Positions 23,311-34,279 of a DNA stretch of 64,000 nt are shown piece by piece. The stretch covers positions 100,001-164,000 of the forward strand of contig JBAMJR010000071.1 in NCBI GenBank assembly GCA_038501785.1, in the 5' to 3' direction. The stretch is from Myoxocephalus aenaeus. Taxonomy: Eukaryota > Chordata > Actinopteri > Perciformes > Cottidae. A program made the translations under genes and the position numbers. Numbering within the stretch: the stretch's first letter is position 1; each line of letters begins with the position of its first letter. The notes under the pieces were generated by a model. The model saw nothing but the letters and a program-made list of their open reading frames with translations. It was not told the DNA's origin and ran no database searches.

Positions 23311-24068
23311 GTTACTTAAAACCCTGTTACCTATAACACCATTACATATAACATGTGAAGTATAACACAAATCTTTTATTTTTATTAAACATTTTAGGGA
23401 GGAAAACTACCATCAGGGACTGAGACCTGGACGAGTCGGTCCAGCGAGTCTGTGTTGTGAACACCGGACTCAGCAGCCCTGAGACACACAAACATGAACC
23501 TCACATTCTCCTGTGCTTCCACTCTTGTATTATTCCATTGAAGGCATAAAAACTGTATTTGTCACATCCATATTAAAGCAAAAGCAATCCATCAGGGGCC
23601 CCATACAAACGCTAATGGCTTTTGTTTGACTGTGTGACAGCTTGTTTGCTGGAAGCCTTCGAGTGTGACAGATAGGGCCACCAGGAGTAAACACACCTGA
23701 AAGGCAAATCAGACAGCCGACAACAAAGCAAAGGGATGGATTGATGATAACGTCTCTTTAATAAGCTGTTTATCGTGTGCATGTCTTCACACAAAAGTCA
23801 AACACGCATCATGCCTTTGCACGTCGAACATGCGTCTGTTGTGTGTCCAACACATGGTTATTAAATATATAAGTTCTCATTCAGAGCCACTTACACAAAG
23901 GAAACATACCATAATATTGTATTTAATTTAGTCAAATAGCTATTATCTAATTCAAAGAAACTTTAGTGACGTGAAGTGCGTTGCTCAAACTCCGTCGCAT
24001 TCCCAGATCGGTAATTGGAGAATAGAGGTCAATGACGGGTCGAGGCCGGAGCAGCTCAGCTTTACACC

Positions 24069-24071
<3 letters not shown>
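23311..24071. other. Unassigned sequence
   Basis: No gene recognised. Confidence 0.4.

Positions 24072-24114
<43 letters not shown>
24072..24114. repeat. (GT)n microsatellite
   Basis: Perfect GT run of about 21 repeats. Confidence 0.97.
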
Positions 24115-24116
<2 letters not shown>

Positions 24117-24635
24117 ACTCAGGTGGGCCGACACCTTTGGCGACATTGGAGCCGACCAGCTGTGACCGTCCTGCTCGGGGGGAAGATTATTCCTTTTCTC
24201 TTGGTCTGTGTTGACAGAGCGGATCAGTCCGGCCAGATGAAAAGCCCACAGTTCACTATTTGTAATCCTCTTTGGGTTTTTGTGGAGGACCCATCTGACG
24301 TCCTCCAGCGGGTCTGTCTGCTCGCGGGTAGTCAGGGACAGAGTCTGAGAGTAACTCAGTACATTTACTCAACTAGTTGCTAGTTATTTTTTGCACAATG
24401 ACCCTTTCATTTGAACTAACCGCACAATTCTTAATTGTGAGCCTCCACCAAGCGGTTGAGATAAGAATGTGTAAAACCCTAAGAAATAAATAAAGAATAC
24501 ATAAATTACCTTTTTTATGTTTTATTAATGAATACAATTATCTTATTAATGAATAAAATAATCCACTTATATTTTCCTTTGCTGTATCACCTTAAATTAA
24601 TGTAATCAATCACCATATTGTTATTGGGAAAAATA
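24115..24635. other. Unassigned AT-rich sequence
   Basis: No gene recognised. A TTTATTAATGAATA-type motif is duplicated at about 24521-24557. Confidence 0.4.
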
Positions 24636-24637
24636 TA

Positions 24638-24906
24638 CCGTAAAAGTCGGGTTACAAGCCGCTTCTACCTCCGGTGGGTGTCCCCGCTGTAGCAAGCTAG
24701 CAGCAGCGCAAGCTAGCAGTAGTGCTAGCTAGCGCTGCTGCTGCTACTGCCCGCGTCCCCTCTGCCCGAGTCGGGTGTCGAGCCCGGGCTGGTCCCGCTA
24801 CCTTCGGTGGTTGTCGGGGAGCTAGCGGAGCGCTAGCTGGCTACAGCAGGGAGCTAACGGGGACACTGACTGAAGGTAGTAGCGGCTTGTAACCCAACTT
24901 TTACGG
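24638..24906. mobile_element. Palindromic MITE with about 49-bp terminal inverted repeats, TA-flanked
   Basis: The left end CCGTAAAAGTCGGGTTACAA is the inverse of the right end at 24887-24906 with one mismatch. The match continues inward through a CTACCTCCGG-like and GTGTCCCC segment with a few differences. TA lies on both sides (24636-24637 and 24907-24908), as expected for a TA-targeting DNA transposon derivative. The GC-rich centre has a second inverted repeat built of GCTAGC and CTGCTGCTAC around 24691-24750. There is no coding capacity. The parent family is not identified. Confidence 0.8.
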
Positions 24907-24908
24907 TA

Positions 24909-26672
24909 ATTACATATAAGTTTTGTAGAAAATCCTATTTTTCCGTGCAATCGTAATGCCTAACGCTAGATCGTTGGCTATTAGTAGCATGTTGTGCAAC
25001 GAAGGTTTAATCTAAAAACAGATCTAGTGTGGTTAATAATAAAGCTTATTCATATAAAACGTATCAAAACGAAGCAGCCAAGTGTTTCACAGGCATAAAA
25101 AGATCAAAGGATAGCATACAAATACAATTAAGGGGGCTAAAAACTGGACGATTTGACCGCATCGTTGGGTTTTCGATGCTCCCCGCTGCTGCCGCCAGGC
25201 CAGCACAGCTCATCTCGAACGAGCCCGTCACCTCGGCCCTTTTCCTGTGGCCTGAACCAAAGCAAACCTCAAACATGGAGCACTGGAGCGGCGCCTATTC
25301 ATAGAAACACTCTCGTACTCTGAAGCTGCACAATCACCATTAGCTTTCCCTTGTTCTGCAGGAGTGCGCTCCGTGTTTCGTACCTTGCACTTTGCAGAGA
25401 ATGTGGAGAGTCACTCCTTTTTTTCATTTTCAAGCCAAACTGGTCTTCTTGTTCACATGCACTTCAAGAATTTCTTTCCCAAATTGTAGGCTTTCACAGA
25501 ACCTATTTTCACTCCCCTTCTGTACACTTTACTTCATTAAGTAAATTATATATTTAAGTAAGAAGAAAAAAAATCAAAAGAATTTGTTCGTTTGACAAAA
25601 ATAACTCAACTTTCCAGCTTGTCCCGGAGCTTTGAACCCGTCTCACAGCCTTCCTCTTGTGAAAGGATTCTGCTCGGTTAGCGTCATGTGACCGATGTGT
25701 GGAAAACGACACGAAAAATATTGGAAATCCCATTCTCAGTAACCTCTGTCTGTGTTTGGACCGACTTGAACTGAGGAAACTCCGTCTGCTGAGGCAGACC
25801 GTGAAATGCAGCTAAAAGCTTTTTGGGAGTCAAAAATAAACTTTTACACTCAACCAAATATATATGTCAAGCAGACAAGGAGGGATTGTCTGCATATTGA
25901 ATGAGTTGACTTTATCAGACCCATCACTGCGTGTTGTACCTTTTAAACCCACCGCACCTTCTTCTCATTCGGTCTTTGTATTTCTTTTACCAAAGGAAGA
26001 GGTTTTCCAGGCTCCCGCCCAGTAAAGGGCAAAGCAATTGTCCTGCAGTGGTAGAAAGAAAATGCCGTATCCTGAACGAGCGAAGATGACGGCACGGCCT
26101 GGCGATGTTTATACTATAATGGCAGCGGCAGAACCCCAAGAGCCGAGAAAAGCTTTTCTGCTTGTTACCACACTGCGCTTCACAGAGACTTCTTTTCTAT
26201 TTTCTTTGTTTCGCTGTCGCACGATTGGCACACAAACATGACAACAGATTATCTTTGAACAGACGAAGATGGACATTAATCCCACTGCGGCCATTGTGGG
26301 TAGAGACGAAGGAAAGTCAAAAGCTTTGGATTTCTCCACTTGTTGAAGCGATGTTCATAAAGCAGTACGGGTAAAAGAGTTTGGATGGTGGCATCTTCTT
26401 TTAACCTTTTCAAAACATACAAATCAACAAAAAAACAACCCAAAAGGGCTTCTGTTGAGGTTTTCTGTCGTCATCTTATCTCAATATATAACCCGAAAAG
26501 AATCGACAAACAAAATGCTCAAATTTAATAAAGTGATTAATCAGATTTGGCCCTTTTTCCATGAAATCATCTTTCTTAAATGGATGCAACTCGTCAGATC
26601 AGAATCAGCTTTAATGGCCATGTAAATTTGGCACACTTTCTGTGTGAGACGAGCGGGAGAACATGTGTTTTA
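24909..26672. other. Unassigned sequence
   Basis: No gene recognised. The stretch 26598-26640 (AATCAGCTTTAATGGCCATG) looks like the edge of a common fish interspersed repeat, into which the Gypsy element inserted. Confidence 0.4.
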
Positions 26673-26676
26673 TTTG

Positions 26677-26734
26677 TGTAGCCCTGGGGGTTAATAATAA
26701 TAATAATTATTATTATTAGTTGTATTAAATAACT
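26677..26734 (+). repeat. Truncated left LTR remnant
   Basis: It is nearly identical to 29430-29484 (one extra AAT triplet), then diverges completely after AAATAACT. It contains a palindromic (AAT)n(ATT)n core. Confidence 0.75.
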
Positions 26735-26972
26735 CTGTGGGATATATATCTTGCTTGATTGAGTGGCAGGTGTCATTTTGTTTCACCAGTGATCATTGGT
26801 GAGCAGACCAGGTGGGGGCGGGGTTTAGGAGAGAAAAGGTGGAAGGCGAGAGCGTGGGGGAAAGAAGAGAGGGGAGGAGAGAGAGAGCGCAAACGTGAGG
26901 TGTGAATGAACAGGTGTGAATGAAGAAGTGGCTGGGCTGTGGCCGACTGGATGACGTGTCCGACGGAGGACG

Positions 26973-27710
26973 TTGCTGCCAACGGAGCTGACGGAGGACG
27001 CGCCGCTGACTGACGTTGTTGCAGGCGGAGCCGAGGAGGACACACGTGTAGAGGTCAGAGGAAGGATGTTTGACCCGCAGAGTCGAGGCCTGACTGTACT
27101 ATGTGAATGCAGAGAGACAGTCAACCCCCAAGCCATTCCTCTGGACTTGTTACCAGCAGGCAGCGTTTCACCTTGGAGGATTTTCGGACCCTCTAGAGAG
27201 GAAAAGGTGTCCCCTGCTGCCCCACTAAGGGATGACGCACAGGAACCGGAGGAAAGTCCTGGTTTTCCCCTCCGAGAGTCCACGCCGGAAGATATTATCA
27301 GAGCCGTGGGAGAGTCTCTAAATTTTGCAGAGCCCTTAGGCGTTTCCCCTGATGCCCTCCCGGAATATTATGTGTTCCCTACCCGTCTGGAGTTCGGTTG
27401 TCTGATTCAGCTCAATCGAGAAAACCTGACTAAAGCTCAAGATGCAGACCCCATAATATCTCCGGTGAAGAAAGCAGTCCTAGGAGGGCACTTGTCCCCC
27501 TTAGTTAGAGGCGATGATCCCAGAGTCACCCTTTTGCAACGACAGGCCACCAAGTTGCTGGTAGATAATGGCCTGCTGTATCGAGTTACCGAGAGACCTC
27601 CCGGTACCGAGGTACACCAGCTTGTCCTCCCCGGGAGTATGTCCCTATGGTACTCAAATCCCTGCACGACGAGTCTGGGCATCTGGGAGTGGAAAAGACG
27701 GTGCAACTAA
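26973..27710 (+). pseudogene. Gypsy internal ORF, 5' remnant joined to the region before integrase
   Basis: This 245-codon frame starts with about 90 residues that I do not recognise (possibly gag-side or leader sequence). It then enters the linker that normally lies between RNase H and the integrase zinc domain in Gypsy pol (about residues 150-220, with repeated Leu, Gln and Arg and a LLVDNGLLYRV segment). Reverse transcriptase and RNase H should precede this linker and are missing, so an internal deletion is likely. The frame is lost near 27640, and the next frame (from 27647) continues the same protein, so a frameshift separates the two. It belongs to a retrotransposon polyprotein and its ATG is probably not a natural start. 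The antisense frame at 26825-27283 is a shadow. Confidence 0.65.
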
Positions 27711-29326
27711 TCAGAGACCGGTTTTACTGGCCTAAGATGGGAGTGGAGGTGGAGCAGTACATCAAGACCTGTGGCAGATGTGTCGCACGTAAAACCCTTC
27801 CTCAGAGAGCTGCCCCGCTTAACCAGATAACGAGTAAAGGACCCCTTGATCTGGTGTGTATTGATTTTTTGTCCCTTGAACCCGATTCCCAGGGAGTGGC
27901 AAATGTCCTGGTGGTAACTGATCACTTTACCCGATACGCTCAAGCCTTTTCAGCAAAGGACCAGAAAGCGGCCACCGTGGCAAAAATTCTATGTGAGCGG
28001 TACTTCGTACACTATGGACTCCCAGCAAGGATCCATTCGGATCAGGGTCGAGATTTCGAAAGTCACCTGATCCGAGACCTCCTCAAAATGTTGGGGATTC
28101 GTAAGTCCAGGACCTCACCGTACCATCCTCAGGGGGATCCCCAACCTGAACGGTTCAACCGAACTCTTCTATCCATGCTTGGAACGCTGGATCCAAGGCA
28201 AAAACAAAAGTGGAGTCGGACCATCAGTCATTTAGTGCATGCATACAATTGCACGAGGAACGAGGCAACGGGTTACTCACCTTATCTGCTGATGTTCGGA
28301 CGGGAAGCTCGGCTGCCGGTGGATATTTGTTTTGGAGTGATGGAGGAAGGGAACCGGAGTGTAACGTACCCCCAGTATGTTACTAAGCTGAAAGCAGACC
28401 TCCACAAAGCCTACCAAATTGCCATCGAAGCTGCTGACAAGAATCACCAGAGGAACAAGAGAGCACATGACAAGTTGGTAAAAGAACAAGTCTTGGCCGA
28501 AGGAGACCGAGTGCTGCTAAGGAACTTTGGGGTCACAGGAAAGCACAAGCTGAAGGATAAATTGAGGTCTGAGCCCTACCTCGTGGTTGGAAGGATGCCA
28601 AATCTTCCAGTCTACCATGTGAAACCCGAAAGTGGAACGGGAAGGATAAAAACCTGGCACCGTAATCATCTGTTACCTATTGGCTATTTAGTCCGATTGC
28701 ATACGCAGAATGAGGAGCCCGAGCGGCCACGGAGACCTGTGACAAGAACACAGCAGAGACGGGATCAAAGCCCAACCCAGATTGTTGGGGAAGATACTCC
28801 ACTCTCCTCCGAGTCTGAGTCTGATTATGAGGATATGGACCCCCCAAGACCACTAGCAGCAGAGTGGAGAGATATCTTGTCGCAGCCCGAGTTCCTCACA
28901 AGACCACAAGGTCAAGTCCCCGATGACGTCCAAGCGACTTCACCATTCAGAGAGCTGGCCACTGTGGACTTACCCCCAGAGACTATGGAACTACCTCTTC
29001 CCCCTGACGCCGAAGCAGACGTAGATTCTGACGGAGGAGGCGAGGTGAGTGAAGAGGAAGTAATGGAGGAAGTTGAGCTTCCCGTGGAACGCCCCAAGAG
29101 GATCAGAAAACCTGTGATTAGGCTGGGTTATGATGAGTTGGGAACACCCTCAAACCAGTCGGTGACTGGTCTAAGCCACGGGGTGTTTATAGGAAGCGGA
29201 ACATTCAGAACTTCAAGACGTCCCCTCTGCCAAACCGTCTGGTGCCACCCGATGGCCTTGTGTCCCGATTGTTTTAGAAGTAATCCCCGTAGTCTGCACC
29301 AATCGATTACACCCATCTCTTGTTAG
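27647..29326 (+). pseudogene. Gypsy pol remnant: integrase and C-terminal tail
   Basis: The frame is 559 codons. It opens with an HHCC zinc-binding domain (His7, His12, Cys42, Cys45), then the retroviral-type integrase core with Asp73, Asp132 and Glu168. The spacing of 35 residues between the last two is the DDE signature. Landmarks are DLVCIDFLSLE, IHSDQGRDFE and SPYHPQGDPQPERFNR. A VLLRNFGVTGKHKLKDKL-like C-terminal DNA-binding region follows, then an acidic, Pro-rich tail with no chromodomain that I can see. The enzyme would insert element cDNA into the genome. Here it lacks the upstream polyprotein and a natural start. It ends about 100 bp before the polypurine tract. Assignment to Ty3/Gypsy is firm; the family name is not determined. 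Confidence 0.85.
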
Positions 29327-29416
29327 TTTGATGAGGACATAAAATATGCTAGCAGGGAGAGGGGGTAGCCGATTACAGCTAGCTCCTGTTAATTTGATGA
29401 GGACATCAAATCGATT

Positions 29417-29429
29417 AAAAGGGGGAGGG
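29417..29429 (+). other. Polypurine tract
   Basis: AAAAGGGGGAGGG lies directly against the 3' LTR start, which is the expected place for plus-strand priming. Confidence 0.75.
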
Positions 29430-29874
29430 TGTAGCCCTGGGGGTTAATAATAATAATTATTATTATTAGTTGTATTAAATAACTAGCACGGCACCGGAGC
29501 TACACAGGCCTGAGCTGTGGGTGGGAGTGCGTGAGTGTGTGTGTGTGTGTGGGTGCACCCCAATAGTAGGACATTCGTATTAAGGATTTGTTTTTGAAAA
29601 GTCCGGTTTCTTTGTTTGAAAAGTTTGGTTTTGCTTTGGTTATGTTATTGTTCCCCAAAAGGGTAAATATGATTTAAACAGTAAACTAATTGTTTTTTTA
29701 ACTGAAAGCTGTTGTCTGTGGTCAGTCTCTTTTAACATCTAATATGGTCAATTATTTAATCATTCAATTATAACAATCAGGACAGGTAAACCTTCGGGTA
29801 GCTACCTTTTTTAAATAAAAGAACCCAACCACCCCATCATTAGATCTACGGTACTAGAGTGGTGGGGTGCTACA
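29430..29874 (+). repeat. 3' LTR, 445 bp
   Basis: It starts TGTAGC and ends GCTACA, a perfect 6-bp terminal inversion. It contains a short GT run (29535-29550). The right boundary rests on the terminal inversion plus the adjoining TTTG duplication. Confidence 0.75.
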
Positions 29875-29878
29875 TTTG

Positions 29879-30530
29879 CAAGGCCAACAAACACGGATTG
29901 AAGCAGAACATTTCGGGCATGCTTCGAACTCATGATGCGAGCCGTACCATGGAGCAGAATTGGAGCTGGATGGAGGCCGACGCTGCAGGCCTCCAAACAT
30001 TTCTCGACAACTATTTCCATCACTGATGAATGAATGCTTTCCCGAAGAGACTTTCTGAGAACGTGCCCCATTATTCAGAATATATTTAAACAGATAGCGT
30101 AGCGTTAGCTTCCACAAGCCTTTCCTCTTGTACCATGAACGGTGAAACAGCGAACAATAAAACACAAATAAAAACCTCAGCGTAGCTTTGCATGATATAT
30201 TGTTGCATTACATTGCACTTTATTAATTAAAAATAACATTTGTGGTTTCACAGTAATACTCGCTGTACTATTGCATTTTGTGCATATTTGTTTCTGAAAA
30301 AACAATGTACAATGTTAAAAAATGTAAAGTAAATATATTTTTTGGTTTAATGAAATTTAAGACATAAGATTTGAGTCTATAGTTTTTCTTTCAACCAATT
30401 TAAAATTGTAATGTGAGGTCAGGTATTTTAATTGGATTAAGGTTTGGATTAAGGTTACTATAAGGTTACTATAAAAAAATGACCTTTCCTGAAACTATAC
30501 TATCAGGTTGTAAATTAGCAGTATTTTACT
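29879..30530. other. Unassigned sequence
   Basis: No gene recognised. The first 130 bases read in one plus frame as a weakly BED-finger-like peptide, but the leading Cys codon falls in the LTR, so I do not annotate it. Confidence 0.4.
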
Positions 30531-30539
30531 TTTGGGCCA

Positions 30540-30752
30540 AGCAAATAATTGAAAATAAAAACTGGAAACTTTAAGTTGACTTAATTTAAAGTTGGAGTAA
30601 TGGAAACCATTGATTTAAAAACAATCAAAATATGACATACACCTGACTTAGAGCAATTGTGTTAATCTAACTTAACTTGAAAATTAATTTGTGTGTTACC
30701 AATTGAAGTAATTCAATTAAGTTGGTCCAACTATTCTTTTTTTACAGTGTAT
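30540..30752 (-). mobile_element. AT-rich MITE fragment
   Basis: The right end reads, on the minus strand, CACTGTAAAAAAAGAATAG followed by TTGGACCAACTTAATT. This resembles an abundant fish MITE terminus. The opposite terminus is not clear. Confidence 0.4.
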
Positions 30753-30779
30753 AGTTACTGATACAAGGATACATTTCCT

Positions 30780-31118
30780 CATCAGAGAGTGCACACATGC
30801 GCTATGTGAGGACGTGCGTGTACTGACGCTACGCGACTGTGCATGAAGGCAGACTCCATCCATCATCTGGACCAGAACACTGTTCAGGGGCTTCCCACAT
30901 TCACGCCTCCGGGCAATGCAGAGTTTAATTAGCCTAAGCTGCGTGTCTTTGGACTGTGGGAGGACGCAGGAGAACCTGGAGGAAAAACCCCACGCTGACA
31001 CGAAGGCTCCACACAGAAGGGGCCGTCCAGCCCAGGAATCGAACCCCGGCTCCAGAAAGTAGTAAACCGAAACTATAACACTATTTTGCCGAGGCACCGT
31101 CGCTGCATCCCGCTGCCT
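30780..31118 (-). mobile_element. SINE-like repeat with tRNA-like head
   Basis: On the minus strand a B-box-like GGGGTTCGATTCCTGGG (31031-31047) is followed by CTGTGTGGAGCCTTCGTG. A body with CAGCGTGGGGTTTTTCCTCC and CCTCCCACAGTCCAAAGACA comes next. That body is a very common fish interspersed repeat. The head is disrupted, and no clear A-box or tail is seen. Confidence 0.5.
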
Positions 31119-32105
31119 GAGACGATTGTGATTGGTTCAAAGAAACGCAAACCAGCCAGAGCATTATTATTTCCCCCCCTCCTTATACCAGAATGATAAT
31201 GTCCTTTCTTTAGCACTGGCAGTGCTGTGGAGATATATCTGGCTATGTGAGACTACTATATAGTGAGCGCTTCTTCTTCTTATTAGTTTTTTTTAACCAA
31301 CTGTGTGTATTCATCAACCTCTTCTGAATAGGTCAAACTTCTCTTCTGCGCTGTTATCCCTTCAGGCGTTGTTCCTGTCTCACTACCAAGTGGCTCATGT
31401 GTGGTAAACCAATTAAAAAGGCCTTTTCTTTTAACTCTAACCACATGTGGCACAGCTGGGTTTATTTATATCATTACACTCCTTTTCTAGACACTAGGTC
31501 CCTTTTTTCATATTTGTTCTGCTCATGCGTTATCCCTCACTACACCTACACACACGCAACCGGTAATAATATGATTATTCCTCTTCACCGCTACCGTCTA
31601 CTTTTCTGACTTTAAATGGTCTTAATCTCTCCTCCGCACGTTAATTTGCATTGAAAAGGGGTCGGTGCTCTCTAAGAGTGACGGTTATTTCACCTTTCTT
31701 TTATTGCATTGATTGGACTAATGAAGGATCTACCACCCAAAAAATTGGACTGCAACATGTATTGGTGTTCTTTTTAATAGTTTGACAAACCAACCTCATA
31801 TTCAATTTACTATTTTATTAAAATATGCAAGTTTCGATTTTTATGTTCTGACGTTTTTATGACATGTCAGCGTTTTATGTATTTAAACAGATGTGTTGAG
31901 CGTGGATGCAAAAGCAGAGCAGGTTAAAAAGATAATTTTCTTGAAACCACGTCACCAATTGCAAAGATGCGTACGTTTGTTGCGTAACTTAACTTGGGTG
32001 TCGCTTACGTTGCGCAAGTCAACGTGGACTTCTTGTTTTAAACGAGACGTGGCCTCCTGGCGTGGGTGAACGTTCGGCGTTTGACCATCCATAAGACGTA
32101 GTTTT
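31119..32105. other. Unassigned sequence
   Basis: No gene recognised. The stretch 31120-31180 (GACGATTGTGATTGGTTCAA) resembles another common fish repeat fragment. Confidence 0.4.
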
Positions 32106-32464
32106 TGTCCCGACCGGGTGTGGTGGGGCAGAGGAGACGACGGGAGTCACAGTGAGGCAAAATTAAAAAAGGTATTTTACTAATTCAAAGTTACAAAACA
32201 AAGGAAAAGACTGGTACAGGAAATAAACACAAGACAACTACAGCTTGAAGGCGACGCAAACTCACAAGAAGACAAAAAGACAATCCCAAAACTGACAAGG
32301 GAAAGACACTGATTAAAGACACAGGAGGAGGCAGGCAACGGGCACAGGTGGAAACAATGAGGGCGGGGCTTAGCAATCACACAGGAGGAAGGCACACGAG
32401 GAGGGAGGAGTCAGGAACGAGAACAGGTGAAGGGAATAAACAATCAGGAAACACAGAATACACA
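32106..32464 (-). mobile_element. Possible solo LTR
   Basis: The segment starts TGTCCCGACC and ends AATACACA. Read on the minus strand it is T-rich with repeated TTTCCTTTG and CTTGTG strings and a late TAAAATACC, then a CTCTGCCCCACC-type end. This is the texture of fish Gypsy LTRs. No internal region or clear target duplication is present, so boundaries are tentative. Confidence 0.4.
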
Positions 32465-32507
32465 GGGTTTTACAGTTTGAGCTCATTTGATTTAACTGTC
32501 CAATTTC

Positions 32508-32585
32508 AATAGGACTTTCACCAAGGAGACCGCTGTTTGTGTCTGTGTGAAACCAAAAATCAACGTTGATTTATTTTAATCTACT
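32508..32585. repeat. Dispersed repeat fragment, relative of 3422-3500
   Basis: GGACTTTCACCAAGGAGACC and following bases align with the 3.4-kb copy. Confidence 0.4.
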
Positions 32586-33315
32586 TCAGTAATTTAAATA
32601 AAGGAACAAGGCAAATCATGGTGTTTTTTTTTTTTTTAGCTTAACCTAACCATTTAGTTTTTCTGCCTTTTTGTTGTTTTTGTTTTAATGTACAATCACA
32701 TGTTAAAAACTGCGACCGCAATCCAACAGAAAATATGTTTCTCTCAAAAACGTCATTAAGAAAGCAGTTAAGTTTTTTTAATCTTGTCGGAGTCGGGGTC
32801 CACCAGCGAGACAGCATTGCGCAATACCAGCAGTGGTGTATAAAGTACCCAAAAGCCGTACTTGAGTAAAAGTAAAGATACCTTACTGGAAAATTACTCC
32901 AGTAAAAGTAAAAGTCACCTATTAAAATACTACTTGAGTAAAAGTCTTAAAGTATCTGATATTTTCTGTACTTAAGTATCAAAAGTATTTTTCTGATATA
33001 AAATGTACTTAAGTATTGAAAGTAAAAGTACAAGTACATGCTTTTAATAAAAAAGCAAAGGGTCAGAATTTTGAGAATTATGAAGTTTATTCTTTTAAGT
33101 GCTGTGGTCACCGTGACCAAGGACCAGGAGTTGTGTTGATACAATAACTGGGTTGGCTGGGATCCATCCATATATATTATGTTCAACATAATATATTGTA
33201 CCTAAGTATACTTTTGCATCTACTATGAACTTATCATCATAATTCTCCAAAAAGCAATATGACACTATGAAGGAGTTGTAACAGTGTGGTTATAAGTATG
33301 CTCATTCCGCCCGCC

Positions 33316-33424
33316 GTGGGTCTCTTGGTACCGGTCTGTGGGGCTCTTGGTACCGGTCTGTGGGTCTCTTGGTACCGGTCTGTGGGTCTCTTGGTACCGG
33401 TCTGTGGGTCTCTTGGTACCGGGC
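33316..33424. repeat. 22-bp tandem repeat, about 5 copies
   Basis: Units contain GGGTCTCTTGGTACCGGTCT. The fifth passes into CCGGGCCACAG. Confidence 0.9.
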
Positions 33425-33703
33425 CACAGAAAGAATGAATGAAACATTAAATAAATAAAAAATCAAGGCCGGAAAGATGTTTTATTGTGAAACATGACCG
33501 CATACATCAGTCTGTGGTAACCTCAGACGGAATCTCTTGACACATGTCAAGATGTTACGTTACTCTAAAAATGAAACGTAAGTCTGTTACAACTCTGTCG
33601 GTGATCTGGAAACCAAGGCAGAGTATCCTGAGATCGCCAAAAAAGCATGAAAACCTGCTTCCATTCCAACATCCTGTCTTTGTGCAGCGCGTTATAAGTT
33701 AAG

Positions 33704-33851
33704 CAGTAGACTGGACTAAAGGTTTAGTTAGGAGTAGAGTCAGTAGACTGGACTAAAGGTTTAGTTAGCAGTAGAGTCAGTAGACTGGACTAAAGGTTTA
33801 GTTAGCAGTAGAGTCAGTAGACTGGACTAAAGGTTTAGTTAGGAGTAGACT
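33704..33851. repeat. 37-bp tandem repeat, 4 copies
   Basis: Units contain GTAGACTGGACTAAAGG followed by TTTAGTTAG(C/G)AGTAGAG. Confidence 0.9.
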
Positions 33852-34279
33852 GGACATAACGAACACACGTCAGGTGTCGTTGTCTCCCGTCTCTCCGAGG
33901 TCGGACCCGGTCCGTGAAAATATTGTCTTCACGTAACCGGTCCGTGACGCATAAAGGTTTGGGAGCGCTGGACTAGAGGATGTAGAGGGAAAATGCAAAA
34001 CATTGTGATTCGCAAAACCTGCTTGGTGGAGTCTGTGTTCCACCACAGTCCCCGATGTTTTTTTTTCTTTTTCTAAAGATAGATTTGATTTTGTAGCGAG
34101 TAACGAAGGTTTCAGGAGAAATGTATCGGAGTAAAAGTATCATTTTTCTTTGCAAAATGTAGTGAAGTAAAAGTAAACAGAAATATAAATAGTAAAGTAG
34201 AGTACAGATATCCCCAAAAACTACTTAAGTACAGTAACGAAGTATTTCTACTTCGTTACTATACACCACTGAATACCAG

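Larger units (their letters stand above)
26677..29874 (+). mobile_element. Defective Ty3/Gypsy LTR retrotransposon
   Basis: The element begins TGTAGCCCTGGGGG at 26677, and the same start recurs at 29430 after a polypurine tract. It ends GCTACA at 29874, the exact inverse of TGTAGC. TTTG occurs immediately before (26673-26676) and after (29875-29878), consistent with a 4-bp target-site duplication. Only about 56 bp of the left LTR match the right LTR, so the left one is truncated or replaced. The interior holds a short leader ORF and an integrase-bearing pol remnant. Reverse transcriptase and RNase H are absent. At about 3.2 kb it is well under the several kilobases expected of a complete element. 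Confidence 0.85.
33308..33969. mobile_element. Nested hAT-like fragment
   Basis: It carries GGTACCGGTCTGTGG-type sequence at the left and CCGGTCCGTGACGCATAAAG then GAGCGCTGG at the right. Both resemble the termini of another abundant fish hAT MITE (a CAGNGGTCCCCAACC-like end, degraded here). Boundaries are approximate. Confidence 0.45.
32831..34271. mobile_element. hAT-type non-autonomous element, 1.44 kb, with 8-bp target duplication
   Basis: The element starts CAGTGGTGTATAAAGTA and ends with the inverse, TACTATACACCACTG. The 8-bp sequence AATACCAG is on both sides (32823-32830 and 34272-34279), as expected of hAT transposons. The outer parts are rich in AAAGTAAAAGTA and TACTTAAGTA motifs on both flanks. 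The interior holds no transposase. It contains a second hAT-like fragment and two small tandem repeats. Confidence 0.88.

Noticed and set aside
22660..23370. Arg-Asp-Val-Val-Ile-type 236-codon minus frame
   Set aside because: It is a by-product of 12- and 15-bp units, both multiples of three.
26825..27283. Minus-strand 152-codon frame
   Set aside because: It is a shadow of the Gypsy leader region and has no supported domain.
29868..29990. BED-type zinc finger (hAT transposase) fragment
   Set aside because: A CxxC-like start would need bases that belong to the LTR end, and the similarity beyond it is weak.
31031..31047. tRNA gene
   Set aside because: The B-box-like motif sits in a repeat. 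No complete cloverleaf or A-box at the right spacing is visible.
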